From Paraburkholderia sp. NMBU_R16 (lineage in GTDB: Bacteria; Pseudomonadota; Gammaproteobacteria; Burkholderiales; Burkholderiaceae), in contig NZ_JAAAYE010000044.1 in NCBI RefSeq assembly GCF_013282575.1, positions 1 to 48,918 of the forward strand: 48,918 bases of DNA, in the 5' to 3' direction. Below are positions 1 to 8,708 of the stretch, in pieces. Positions within the stretch are counted from its first letter, which is position 1. The number at the start of each line of letters is the position of its first letter. The position numbers were made by a program, and so were the translations under genes. Under the pieces are notes generated by a model. That model did not search any database, was not told where the DNA came from, and saw nothing but the letters and a program-made list of their open reading frames with translations.

Positions 1-2
1 CC

Positions 3-119
3 CGCAAAGGCGACGGCGAGCCTGGCGTCAAGACCATCTGGCTAGGCATGCAGCGCGTGGTGGATTTTGCTGCTGGTATCAGATACGCGCGTGAGCTCGA
101 GCAGCAGACTTGTGTGTAA
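3..119 (+). CDS. IS4-family transposase, C-terminal end (cut by window edge)
   Basis: Only the last 38 codons lie in the window, read from base 3 to a TAA at 117-119. The peptide begins RKGDGEPGVKTIWLGMQRV and ends near ARELEQQTCV. The run GEPGVKTIWLGMQR is what I recognise from the C-terminus of Tn5/IS4-type DDE transposases, after the catalytic YREK region. The catalytic residues are outside the window, so activity cannot be judged. I could not identify the terminal inverted repeat in the bases that follow. Confidence 0.75.
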   Translation, partial: RKGDGEPGVKTIWLGMQRVVDFAAGIRYARELEQQTCV

Positions 120-340
120 TGGAATGCGGACAACCCGGCGTGGACAGCGATCTCGAAGCGCTCCGCGCTCGCGGTGCAATCGACGTCAACGGCGAACCGG
201 ACCGAGTCGCCGTGACACTCATGGCCACGGCGGGAGCCGCCAATCCGATCGCAACATCGCCGGGCACCGGCACGAGCGGGACCGGCGGGACGGGGTTGGG
301 CGGTACCGGGGGCATGGGGAGCGTGGGCGGCATGATGTGA
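119..340 (+). CDS. Gly/Thr-rich short reading frame, possible 3' remnant of a gene broken by the IS
   Basis: The frame opens at an ATG overlapping the transposase stop (TAATG) and encodes 73 residues. The first 35 are ordinary (for example LRARGAIDVNGEPDRVAVTL). The rest is a low-complexity tail with repeated GTGG units and a Met-rich end. I do not recognise a family. It could be the C-terminus of a chromosomal gene truncated by insertion of the element to its left, or a chance frame in G+C-rich DNA. No ribosome-binding site decides the start. From 341 to 411 I see nothing else. Confidence 0.25.
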   Translation: MECGQPGVDSDLEALRARGAIDVNGEPDRVAVTLMATAGAANPIATSPGTGTSGTGGTGLGGTGGMGSVGGMM

Positions 341-411
341 GACGACGAGCGTGATGTGCATCGGATCCCCGAAGCCGCCGTGCGACGAGGGGACGGATAA
401 CCACCGGACCC

Positions 412-1827
412 TCAGTGGCTGATCTTCTCGAGCGCAAGCCCGCGCGTCGCAGGTCCCAGCAAAATCGCGGCAATCCCGACGAGCATCGACGTCCCGATGA
501 ACGCCGCGACGCCGGGCACGCCATAGCCGTGCAGCAGAATGCCGATCGCTAGGCCCGCGAATGCCGCTGCGAGACGGCTCCATGAGTAGACGAAGCCGAC
601 CGCACGCGCGCGCATCCGCGTCGGATACAGTTCAGCCTGGTACCCATGGTACGCAAACGACATGACGTTCGATGCCAGCGTGAACAACACGCCGAGCACA
701 ATCAGCAGCGCCGGAGAAGACGCCTGCGAGAAGAGCACGATCACGACGCCCATTGCTGCAAGGCTCACCACGATTTGCGTCTTGCGCTCGAACTTGTCGG
801 CAAACCATACCCCGAGCAACGGTCCAAACGGATTGGCGATCGCAATCACGAACGCGTAGGCAAGACTCGATGTCACGTGCACGCCACGGCTCACGAGCAG
901 CGTCGGCACCCAGGCGGCGAATCCATAGAAGCCGATCACCTGCGCCATGTTGAACACCGACATGATCACCGTGCGTTTCCGATAGGGAGGCCGCAGCGCT
1001 TCCATGAGCGATCCGCGCCCTTCTTTCTCGGGCTGCGCCGGTTGCGGGGCGCTCAGCGCGATGCCACGTTCGGCCGCCACGCGACGTTCGATGTCGGCGA
1101 CGATCCGCTCCGCTTCTTCAACGCGCTGATGACGCGCGAGCCACCGCGGGCTTTCCGGGATGCTACGCCGTAAGAACCAGACCGCCACGGCACCGAGGGA
1201 GCCGATCAAAACGACCACGCGCCAGTAATCGAGTCCGAACGGCCGCATGTCCTTCAACGCGAACGCGAGAAACGCGACCACCGGCACCGCGGAAAACGTG
1301 ATGACCTGGTTCACGGCATAGGCGCGGCCGCGCTCCCGGCTCGGGATCAACTCGGAGATGTAGGTGTCGATGGTGACCAGTTCGATGCCGAGTCCGACAC
1401 CCGCGGCAAAGCGCCAGACGTTGAGCCAGAGCCCTGTCGTCTGGAACGCCATGATCGTCGTGCAGACGACGTACCAGATGAGGGACCACGTGAAGATCAT
1501 CCGTCGCCCGCATCGGTCGGCAACTTGTCCGAACGCGAGCGCGCCGACCCAGAGCCCCATGAACGTCGAAAACACGAAGGTCCCGAAGCCGGCGACCTTC
1601 AGTGGGCCAAGCGCCGAGAAGAATCCGAGCGATTCGGGCGTGAAGAGTCCGGAGCGGGCCATCCCCGGCGCGACATAGCCGGTGAAGAACAAGTCGTAGA
1701 ACTCGAAAAACCCGCCAAGCGAGATCAGGATCACCATCGTCCAGACGGTACGCGAAGGTGGCAGGCGGTCGAAGCGCGCGGCAATTTCCGCGGACTTCTG
1801 CTCAGGTAACGTGGCTTCTCTTTTCAT
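412..1827 (-). CDS. MFS metabolite:proton symporter
   Basis: The 471-residue protein is an inner-membrane secondary transporter with the usual twelve hydrophobic segments. The loop after segment 2 carries the MFS signature (ADRCGRR). The sugar-porter-like PESPRWL motif follows segment 6, before a long cytoplasmic loop. This pattern fits the SP/AAHS-like metabolite:H+ symporters. The start at 1827 has GGAGGA just upstream; a longer frame to 1923 has no such signal. It is the last gene of a leftward unit behind a CoA-transferase and an HMG-CoA-lyase-type lyase (91-nt gap). I infer that it imports the acid those enzymes degrade. The substrate itself cannot be read from sequence. Confidence 0.85.
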   Translation of the reverse strand: MKREATLPEQKSAEIAARFDRLPPSRTVWTMVILISLGGFFEFYDLFFTGYVAPGMARSGLFTPESLGFFSALGPLKVAGFGTFVFSTFMGLWVGALAFGQVADRCGRRMIFTWSLIWYVVCTTIMAFQTTGLWLNVWRFAAGVGLGIELVTIDTYISELIPSRERGRAYAVNQVITFSAVPVVAFLAFALKDMRPFGLDYWRVVVLIGSLGAVAVWFLRRSIPESPRWLARHQRVEEAERIVADIERRVAAERGIALSAPQPAQPEKEGRGSLMEALRPPYRKRTVIMSVFNMAQVIGFYGFAAWVPTLLVSRGVHVTSSLAYAFVIAIANPFGPLLGVWFADKFERKTQIVVSLAAMGVVIVLFSQASSPALLIVLGVLFTLASNVMSFAYHGYQAELYPTRMRARAVGFVYSWSRLAAAFAGLAIGILLHGYGVPGVAAFIGTSMLVGIAAILLGPATRGLALEKISH

Positions 1828-1919
1828 GTCTCCTCCGATTTGGATGGGCATCGGCGACCTCGATCGGATCGCCGGTAGGTTTTCGCCCGCATTCGCGATG
1901 TTCCGATAAGAGCGCGCTC

Positions 1920-2906
1920 TCAACTGCTGCCGGTGCTGCGTTCCAGCGCGCGCCGAGCGATCGCGTCGTAATCGGCGGGTCGCGGATGCAGATCGAGCCG
2001 CTGCCCCGACTTGACGAGCTGGCTCGGCGTGTCATGCCCGAGCATTCCGGGCAGCTGGCGCGAAATCGCGAGCAACGCATCGAGATCGACACCGGTGTCG
2101 TATCCCATCAACTCGAGCGCATGCACGATCTCTTCGCTGCACACGTTGCCGCTCGCGCCCGGTGCGTAGGGGCAGCCGCCGATTCCGCCCAACGATGCAT
2201 CGAAGCGTGTCGCCCCGGCATCGATGGCGGCGAGAACGTTGGCCAGCCCCATGCCGCGCGTGTTATGAAAATGCAGCGTGAGTTCGGTGGCCGGCCAGCG
2301 CGTACAGAATGTCTGCGTCAAGAGCGCGACCTGGCTCGGGTAGGCCATGCCCGTGGTGTCGCACAGCGTGACACCGCGCGCATGGGCTTCCTCGACGAAG
2401 CGTCTGGACCACTCGAGCACCGTATCCGCGGCCACATCGCCCTCCATCGGGCAGCCAAACGCGCACGACAGCGAAACATTGACGGCCACGCCGGCCCCAT
2501 GCGCGAGACGCGCGACCTCGAGCAATCCTTGCCACGATTGCTCGCGCGTCATTCGCAGGTTCGAGAGGTTGTGGCTTTCGCTCGCCGACATGACGAGGTT
2601 CAGTTCGTCGGCCCGCGCCTCGATGGCCCGTTCGGCACCGCGCACGTTCGGCACCAACGCCGTGTACACGACGCCGGGACGCCGCTCGATGCCCGCTAGC
2701 ACGGCATCGGCGTCACGAAGCGAGGGAATGGCCCGAGGCGAGACGAACGCCGCCACTTCGATCTTGGCGACGCCCGTGAGCGAGAGCGCGTCGACGAATG
2801 CGATCTTCCGATCGGTTGCCACGAAGGCGAGTTCGGACTGCAAACCGTCGCGCGGCGCGACCTCGTGCAGACGAATGCGTCGATGATTCCCTTGCCAGCT
2901 CTTCAT
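1920..2906 (-). CDS. Hydroxymethylglutaryl-CoA lyase family protein
   Basis: This is a DRE-TIM-type lyase of 328 residues, the usual bacterial HMG-CoA lyase length. Visible family features are EVAPRDGLQ (residues 15-23, metal-binding Asp20), the metal-binding HFH at 212-214, and the signature GGCPYAPGASGN with catalytic Cys245. HMG-CoA lyase splits 3-hydroxy-3-methylglutaryl-CoA into acetyl-CoA and acetoacetate. Relatives split citramalyl-CoA-like thioesters. Its ATG overlaps the stop of the upstream CoA-transferase (ATGA), so the two are translationally coupled. No leucine-degradation genes (liuABC type) lie nearby. I infer that its substrate is made by the coupled CoA-transferase. Confidence 0.9.
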   Translation of the reverse strand: MKSWQGNHRRIRLHEVAPRDGLQSELAFVATDRKIAFVDALSLTGVAKIEVAAFVSPRAIPSLRDADAVLAGIERRPGVVYTALVPNVRGAERAIEARADELNLVMSASESHNLSNLRMTREQSWQGLLEVARLAHGAGVAVNVSLSCAFGCPMEGDVAADTVLEWSRRFVEEAHARGVTLCDTTGMAYPSQVALLTQTFCTRWPATELTLHFHNTRGMGLANVLAAIDAGATRFDASLGGIGGCPYAPGASGNVCSEEIVHALELMGYDTGVDLDALLAISRQLPGMLGHDTPSQLVKSGQRLDLHPRPADYDAIARRALERSTGSS

Positions 2907-4120
2907 GCGATCGCCCCTTTTTCGCGCAGCGTGCGGATCATGTCGTCGGTCAGACCGGCCTCTCTCAACACAGCCTCGGTGTCGTCTCCGAGCCGCGGCG
3001 CGGCCGAACGAATCGCGCCCGGCGTGCCGGTCAGTTTCGGCACGATGCCGGGCACGGCGAGTTCGTAACCTTCCCGCGTCCTTTGCCGCAGGATCATGTC
3101 CCGGGCCCGATAGTGCGGATCTTCCGCGATGTCCTTGGCTGTATAGATTTTGCCGGCCGGTACACGCGCGGCCGAAAGCGTATCGAGCACTTCCTGCGAC
3201 GTGCGCGACGCTGTCCATGCGCCGATCGCCGCGTCCAGTTCGCCGACACGCGCAACGCGCCCCGCGTTCGCGGCGAGCGACGGATCGGCGGCCAGATCGT
3301 CGCGGCCGATGACGCCCATCAGGCGCCGAAAAATGCTGTCGCCATTACCGGCGACGAGCACATAACCATCCGTGCACCGATAGGCGTTCGATGGTGCAAT
3401 ACCCGGCAACGCGCTGCCCGCCGCTTCGCGCACGGCGCCAAACGCGCTGTACTCCGAAATCAGACTCTCCATGACGTTGAATACGGCTTCGTGCAGCGCT
3501 ACGTCGATCACCTGCCCTTTTCCGCCGCGAGCGTCGCGATGGTAAAGCGCCATCAAAACGCCGATCACGCCGTGCAATGCCGCCAGCGTGTCGCCGATGG
3601 AGATGCCGCAACGCACCGGCACGCGCCCGGGTTCACCGGTGAGGTGCCGTAGTCCGCCCATCGCTTCGCCTATCGAGCCGAAGCCCGGTAAGTCCCGGTA
3701 GGGTCCGCTTTGACCGTAACCCGAGATTCGCAGCATGATGAGACCCGGGTTGATTTCGCACAGCGCTTCGTAGCCCATGCCCCAGGCCTCGAGCGTACCG
3801 GGCCGGAAGTTTTCGATGAGCACGTCGGCCTGTGCGATCAGCGCGCGTGCCACTTCCTGTCCTTGCGCGCTGCGCAGATCGAGTGCAATGGAGCGCTTGT
3901 TACGCGATTGCACCTGCCACCAGACCGACGTACCGTCTTTCATGAGGCGCCAGTTGCGCAGCGGGTCGCCCGCGCCAGGCGGTTCGATCTTGATGACATC
4001 GGCGCCGAATTCACCGAGTGTTTTGCCGGCGAATGGCCCCGCAATCAACTGTCCCATTTCGATGACCCGGATGCCATCGAGCGCCGCCGGTGAAATGGAA
4101 GTCGATGGTTGACCGCTCAT
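2903..4120 (-). CDS. Class III (CaiB/BaiF) CoA-transferase
   Basis: The 405-residue protein has typical class III features: RVIEMGQLIAGPFAGKTLGEFGAD near the N-terminus, then VIKIEPPGAGDP, NKRSIALDL and ENFRPGTLEAWG. Asp177 in GISIGD is the expected catalytic aspartate that forms the acyl-anhydride. The start at 4120 is preceded by a GGGGAGA Shine-Dalgarno stretch. It is the first gene of the unit, coupled by ATGA to the lyase and divergent from a LysR regulator. It probably moves CoA from a donor such as succinyl-CoA to a hydroxy-dicarboxylate. Human SUGCT does this with 3-hydroxy-3-methylglutarate. The exact acceptor is inference. Confidence 0.9.
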   Translation of the reverse strand: MSGQPSTSISPAALDGIRVIEMGQLIAGPFAGKTLGEFGADVIKIEPPGAGDPLRNWRLMKDGTSVWWQVQSRNKRSIALDLRSAQGQEVARALIAQADVLIENFRPGTLEAWGMGYEALCEINPGLIMLRISGYGQSGPYRDLPGFGSIGEAMGGLRHLTGEPGRVPVRCGISIGDTLAALHGVIGVLMALYHRDARGGKGQVIDVALHEAVFNVMESLISEYSAFGAVREAAGSALPGIAPSNAYRCTDGYVLVAGNGDSIFRRLMGVIGRDDLAADPSLAANAGRVARVGELDAAIGAWTASRTSQEVLDTLSAARVPAGKIYTAKDIAEDPHYRARDMILRQRTREGYELAVPGIVPKLTGTPGAIRSAAPRLGDDTEAVLREAGLTDDMIRTLREKGAIA

Positions 4121-4335
4121 TGGCCTATCTCCCCTGAAGTTCTGGTAGCTCGATGGGTGGCGATTATGCGAGCCGGCCCAACTCGGCGGAATATCACAGT
4201 CGCGCATCCAGCTTTCGCGAAACGCGAAAGCCGATTCAGGGTCTTCCCTAACCGCTATCGGGGAATGAAGAGCGATATTGCATAATGCGCGGCACGATAG
4301 ATCGGTTACCGACTAACACCGACTTACGCCCGATC

Positions 4336-5250
4336 ATGAATCTGCACCGCCTGGATCTCGTCTCGCTCTCGCTGTTCAACCTGGTGGTGCGCAGCGGCAG
4401 CATCAGCAAGGGCGCGGCTCTGGCGCATCTCGCGGTGGGCGCTGCGAGCAAGCGGATCGCGGACCTCGAAGCCGCGTTGGGTGTCGCCCTCTTCGAGCGT
4501 CATTCCCGCGGGATCGTACTGACGGCGGCCGGCACCGCGTTGCAGCGGCACGCGCAACGCATTCTCAGCGATGTCGACGTGTTGAGCGCGGATCTTTCGG
4601 ACTATGCAGCCGGCGTCGTCGGCGTGGTGCGGCTTTGGGCCAATACCTCGGCCGTCACGCAGTTCCTGCCGGCCGAGATCGCCGCTTTCACGGCGGCCAA
4701 TCCGCAGATCCGTATCGAACTCGAAGAGCAGAACAGCGACCGCGTGGCGACGGCCGTCGTCGACGGTGAAGCGGACTTCGGCATTCTTGCCGAATCGACG
4801 CCCATGCTGGGCCTGCAGACCGTCCCTTATCGGCGCGATCAGTTGGTGCTCGTCGTGCCGAACGGCCATGCGCTTGCCGCCCACCGATCGATCTCGTTCG
4901 ACGAGGCACTCGAGTACGACTTCGTCAGCCTCTCACGGGGTACGTCGTTGGCCAAACGGCTCGAACGCGCCACCGAATCGATAGGCCGACGGCTGAAGCT
5001 GCGCATCCGCGTGCGCAGCTTCGATGCCATGTGCATGATGGTCGCGGCCGGACTCGGCGTCGCCGTGCTGCCCGCGGCGGCCGTGCGGCCGTATTTGCGC
5101 TCGATGGGGCTGCGCAAGATCGAGCTTGCCGAAGAATGGGCACACCGTGCACTGCTGATCTGTGCGCGAGACCTGGCTGTATTGCCCAAGCCGGCCCGGT
5201 TGCTCGTGACGCACCTCACGGGGTCCGTCAATGCGGGAGGACTTCGATAA
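4336..5250 (+). CDS. LysR-family transcriptional regulator
   Basis: The protein is about 304 residues long. It has an N-terminal winged helix-turn-helix (SGSISKGAALAHLAVGAASKRIADLEAALG, then LFERHSRGIVLT) and a periplasmic-binding-protein-like co-inducer domain. It is divergently transcribed from the CoA-transferase/lyase/MFS unit, the classic place for a LysR activator responding to that pathway's substrate. I chose ATG 4336 because it places the helix-turn-helix at the normal distance from the start. ATG 4285 is in frame and possible. Its 3' end overlaps the convergent chrA gene by 23 bases. Confidence 0.88.
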   Translation: MNLHRLDLVSLSLFNLVVRSGSISKGAALAHLAVGAASKRIADLEAALGVALFERHSRGIVLTAAGTALQRHAQRILSDVDVLSADLSDYAAGVVGVVRLWANTSAVTQFLPAEIAAFTAANPQIRIELEEQNSDRVATAVVDGEADFGILAESTPMLGLQTVPYRRDQLVLVVPNGHALAAHRSISFDEALEYDFVSLSRGTSLAKRLERATESIGRRLKLRIRVRSFDAMCMMVAAGLGVAVLPAAAVRPYLRSMGLRKIELAEEWAHRALLICARDLAVLPKPARLLVTHLTGSVNAGGLR

Positions 5251-6463
5251 CGCCTGCAATCGTGCAAAGGAGTACGACAGCGAGTGGCGGCACTTTCCAG
5301 CGTGTCAACAAGAAGAACCCGACCGTGGCGATCGCGAAATCGGCTCCCGAATGGACGGCACTCGTCCAGACGGGCGAGTACAACGCCGTCGCCAGCAGCC
5401 CAACGACCGCGGCATTGACACCCGACAGCGCCGCGGCCATCGACGGATGCGCGCGCAGTGCTTGCCAGTAAGGCAACGCTGAAAGGACCAGCAGCAAGCC
5501 CGGCAAGAAGATGCCGGCCGTTGCCAACAACGCGCCCCAGCCATGACCGGGCGTGCCGACCATGATCCAGCCGAGAAAGGCCGCGAACGTGAAGAGCGGG
5601 CCCGGGACGGCCTGAGCGGCGCCGTAGCCCGCCAGAAAGTCGTTCGACGATACCCAGCCTCTCTCGACTGTTTCGTGCTGGAGTAGCGGGAGCACCACGT
5701 GACCACCACCGAAGACGAGCGCGCCGGAGCGGTAGAAGGCATCGAATATGCGGATGGCGTGCGTCGAATCGGCCGCCGCCCATGCCGGCATCCCGAAAAG
5801 AAGTGCACAAAACAGTATCAGCGCGACTGCGCCTGCGGTGCGCGACACGTGGAACTCGAGCGCGTGTTGACCCATGTCCGCCATGCTCTCGGAGCTGGAA
5901 GCTCTGCACAATACCATTCCAAGGCATGCCCCGAGCACGATCACGATCAACTGTGCATAGGCGGTGGTCAGGACAGCAAGAATCGCTATGGCGATCAATG
6001 CGATAGCAGCGCGGCGATGGTCAGGGCATAGGCGGCGCGCCATGTCCCATACCGCTTGCGCCACGACGGCTACCGCAACGAGCTTGAGCCCATGAATCAG
6101 GCCACTGCCGAGCGGACCGCCCAGTGACGGCGCGACGATGGCGAAAGCGATCAACAACGCGATCGAGGGCAGCGTGAAGCCGCACCATGCGGCCACCGCG
6201 CCGCGCCATCCCGCGCGAAGCAAACCGATCGAGAATCCCACCTGAGAGCTCGCGGGCCCCGGAAGAAACTGGCAAAGGCCGACGAGGTCAGCAAACGTCA
6301 CATCGTCGAGCCAACGGCGCCGCTCGACGAACTCCCGACGGAAGTATCCGATGTGGGCGACAGGGCCGCCGAAGGACGTCAGCCCCAGCCTCAGAAAAAC
6401 CGACAGAACCTCGAGTGCGGAGCCCGCGCGGCTCGCGTGCGACTTCGATATGCCTGCTTCCAT
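5228..6463 (-). CDS. chrA: Chromate transporter ChrA (CHR family, long form)
   Basis: The 411-residue membrane protein has two homologous halves, as in long-chain ChrA. The first half has FLRLGLTSFGGPVAHIGYFR and the QFLPGPASSQVGF signature. The second half has GALVFGGGHVVLPLL and AQAVPGPLFTFAAFLG. ChrA exports chromate from the cytoplasm using the proton-motive force. ATG 6463 follows AAGGG. The gene lies 60 bases after an EamA permease on the same strand, with a second chrA on the other strand 2.2 kb away. The two ChrA proteins differ clearly from each other, so this is not a recent tandem copy. Confidence 0.92.
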   Translation of the reverse strand: MEAGISKSHASRAGSALEVLSVFLRLGLTSFGGPVAHIGYFRREFVERRRWLDDVTFADLVGLCQFLPGPASSQVGFSIGLLRAGWRGAVAAWCGFTLPSIALLIAFAIVAPSLGGPLGSGLIHGLKLVAVAVVAQAVWDMARRLCPDHRRAAIALIAIAILAVLTTAYAQLIVIVLGACLGMVLCRASSSESMADMGQHALEFHVSRTAGAVALILFCALLFGMPAWAAADSTHAIRIFDAFYRSGALVFGGGHVVLPLLQHETVERGWVSSNDFLAGYGAAQAVPGPLFTFAAFLGWIMVGTPGHGWGALLATAGIFLPGLLLVLSALPYWQALRAHPSMAAALSGVNAAVVGLLATALYSPVWTSAVHSGADFAIATVGFFLLTRWKVPPLAVVLLCTIAGVIEVLPH

Positions 6464-6523
6464 AAACCCTTCGATGTGAGGAGCGCGCACACGGACGGCG
6501 ATTTTCGTGCCGCCCAAGAGCGC

Positions 6524-7585
6524 CTAGTGCTGATGGCGGTGATGAATGTCCGGAAAATGCGCGTGCGAGTGCGTAATGGGCAAATGAACATGCGGATGGG
6601 TGTGCGGTTCGTCGCCCGCATACGGGAAGTCGTGCTGGTGCCGATGGTGTTCGTCGTGGCGGTGCCGGTGAGTGTGCTCGAGGAGGTCGTGGCTATGCTC
6701 ATGCTCATGGCGCTCGCGCACGTGCAGCCAAATGCCAAGCGCCATTAGCGCTGCCGCGATCCAGAACGATACGGAAGGTAACTCAGGCCATAGCACGAGC
6801 GAAAGCGCAACCCCGAAGAGCGGAGCAACCGAGAAATACGCGCCTGTCCTCGCAGTCCCGAGGTGCCGCAGCGCAACGACGAATAGGACGAGGCTCACGC
6901 CGTAGCCGGCCAGTCCCGTGAGCATCGCAGCGACGACAATGCCCGCGGCCGGCAGTGCCGCTCCCATGGCAAAGGCGATGGCGAGGTTCACGGGGCCGGC
7001 GATCAAGCCCTTCAAACAGGCGATCACCATCGCATCGTTCGCGGACACCTTGCGTGTCAGGTTGTTATCGATCGCCCAGCACAAACAGGCACCGACGATC
7101 AGCAGCGCCCCGATGGGAACCGCTACCTGACCCGGGTGCCACGACAGCAGCACGCCTCCCGCGACGATAGCCACCATCCCGAGGAATACTTGGATGTCGA
7201 CGTTCTCGCGAAAGACGACCCATGCGATGACGGCGGTCAGCACGCTTTCGAGATTCAGTAGCAACGAACTGGTCGCTGCCGACGTGCTCGCGAGCCCGAG
7301 CATGAGCAGCGCGGGTCCCGCGACCCCGCCGGTCACGATCGCGCCCATGAGCCAGGGCAGTTCGCCTTTCTCGATTCTATGGCTTGCGTTCGCCATGGCA
7401 TCGGCCCGTCGGAGCCTGCGAGCGACGATGCCCATGCCGAGCCCGACGCCGCTGCCGAGATAAAAAAGACCCGCCACCATGAAGGCGGACATCGAACCGA
7501 GAAGTGCTTTGGCGATCGGGGTGGCGGCGCCGAACAGTGCCGCGGCCGCGAGCGCGACGAACACCGCGCTGAGTCTTGAGTTCAT
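6524..7585 (-). CDS. EamA/DMT-type permease with a histidine-rich C-terminal tail
   Basis: The protein is 353 residues. Roughly 285 form ten hydrophobic segments of the drug/metabolite transporter fold, with two EamA repeats. The first repeat contains LLNLESVLTAVIAWVVFRE, a typical EamA segment end. The last 65 or so residues are extraordinary: about two dozen histidines interspersed with Asp, Glu and Arg (HEHEHSHD, HRHRHDEHHRHQH, HTHPHVH, HHRHQH). Such tails bind Ni, Co, Zn or Cu in other transporters and chaperones. I infer metal efflux or metal sensing by this tail. The permease precedes chrA on the same strand and is divergent from chrB. Confidence 0.85.
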   Translation of the reverse strand: MNSRLSAVFVALAAAALFGAATPIAKALLGSMSAFMVAGLFYLGSGVGLGMGIVARRLRRADAMANASHRIEKGELPWLMGAIVTGGVAGPALLMLGLASTSAATSSLLLNLESVLTAVIAWVVFRENVDIQVFLGMVAIVAGGVLLSWHPGQVAVPIGALLIVGACLCWAIDNNLTRKVSANDAMVIACLKGLIAGPVNLAIAFAMGAALPAAGIVVAAMLTGLAGYGVSLVLFVVALRHLGTARTGAYFSVAPLFGVALSLVLWPELPSVSFWIAAALMALGIWLHVRERHEHEHSHDLLEHTHRHRHDEHHRHQHDFPYAGDEPHTHPHVHLPITHSHAHFPDIHHRHQH

Positions 7586-7715
7586 GGAATGAGGTGTTTG
7601 GTGGGAATCGGCGCGCGCGGCGCCCTATGCGCGCAGTTTAACGAATCGGGATCGCTGGATGGACAAGCGGTTCTGGACCGGAGCGCGAGTTAACTTGTAT
7701 TGATATTAACGTATG

Positions 7716-7731
7716 TGTAGGATACTCTACA
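7716..7731. repeat. Inverted repeat TGTAG-N6-CTACA at the chrB start
   Basis: A perfect 5-bp inverted repeat with a 6-base centre abuts the chrB ATG and overlaps its first base. It sits in an AT-rich stretch (7691-7731) that also holds two TTAAC direct repeats. A regulator bound here, or an RNA hairpin, would affect chrB translation or start-site access. ChrB proteins are reported chromate-responsive regulators in some operons. Autoregulation through this site is only inference. Confidence 0.35.
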
Positions 7732-8708
7732 TGAATACATCGCTGATATGGTCTCTGCTCATACTGACGCTGCCCACCGAGAACGCGACAGCGCGCATGC
7801 GCTTTTACCGCGCGCTCAAGGCAAAAGGCTGCGCCGTCCTGCGGGACGGCGTCTATCTCTTGCCCTATAGCGAGGCTCACGAAGACATGTTGCGCGAGCT
7901 GGCCGACGCCATTGCCGAAAGCGGCGGCACAGCCCACCTGCTGCGCTCGCCGAGCCTCGATGCGTCTCAGGAACAGGTGTTCCGCACGCTGTTCGACCGC
8001 GAAAGCGACTATGACGCGTTCATCCAGTCGCTGGCGGCGGCGCGCAGAACCATCGAAGGTCAGTCGGCTACTGAACTGACGCGTCTGCTGCGACGCATGC
8101 ACAAAGATTACGAGGCCATTCGGGCAATCGATTACTTCCCGGACGATGCCGCCACGCGCGCGGAAGCGGCGTGGCAGGACCTCGTCGCGCTCGTCGATAC
8201 CGTGCTCTCGCCCGGTGAGCCGCATCCTGCCGAACACCCCATCCGTCTGCTGTCACGCGATCAGTACCAGGGCCGTATCTGGGCCACGCGCCAACGAATG
8301 TGGGTGGACCGCGTGGCCAGTGCCTGGCTCATTCGGCGCTTCATCGATTCCCGTGCGCGCTTCGTATGGCTGACCTCGCCGGACGAATGCCCGGCAGATG
8401 CACTCGGTTTCGACTTCGACGGCGCGGCGTTCACGCATGTGGGCGAGCGGGTCACCTTCGAGGTGCTGCTCGCGAGTTTCGGCTTGGACCAGGATCCGGC
8501 CCTGCTGCGCCTGGGCGAAATCGTGCATGCGCTCGACGTGGGCGGGCCGGGCGCCCCGGAGGCAATTGGATTCGAGGCGGTGATGTCGGGCACCCGCAAA
8601 CGCGTGGACGACGACGATCAATTGCTCGAGCAGATGGGGCCGGTATTGGAGGCGCTCTATACGCATTTCGCGATGAGCGGCGAAAAAGACATTGGGAGGC
8701 GTTCGTGA
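7731..8708 (+). CDS. chrB: Chromate resistance protein ChrB
   Basis: The 325-residue protein has the two ChrB regions. The N-terminal part (LILTLPTENATARMRFYRALKAKGC, then LRDGVYLLP) resembles ChrB N-domains. The C-terminal part (RMWVDRVASAWLIRRFIDSRARF, then FTHVGERVTFEVLL) is the ChrB catalytic/sensor domain. ChrB is needed for chromate-inducible resistance in characterised chrBA operons. I placed the start at ATG 7731 rather than 7713 because it aligns with the conserved N-terminus (SLIWSLLILTLP). Its stop overlaps the GTG start of chrA (GTGA), giving tight coupling. Confidence 0.9.
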   Translation: MNTSLIWSLLILTLPTENATARMRFYRALKAKGCAVLRDGVYLLPYSEAHEDMLRELADAIAESGGTAHLLRSPSLDASQEQVFRTLFDRESDYDAFIQSLAAARRTIEGQSATELTRLLRRMHKDYEAIRAIDYFPDDAATRAEAAWQDLVALVDTVLSPGEPHPAEHPIRLLSRDQYQGRIWATRQRMWVDRVASAWLIRRFIDSRARFVWLTSPDECPADALGFDFDGAAFTHVGERVTFEVLLASFGLDQDPALLRLGEIVHALDVGGPGAPEAIGFEAVMSGTRKRVDDDDQLLEQMGPVLEALYTHFAMSGEKDIGRRS

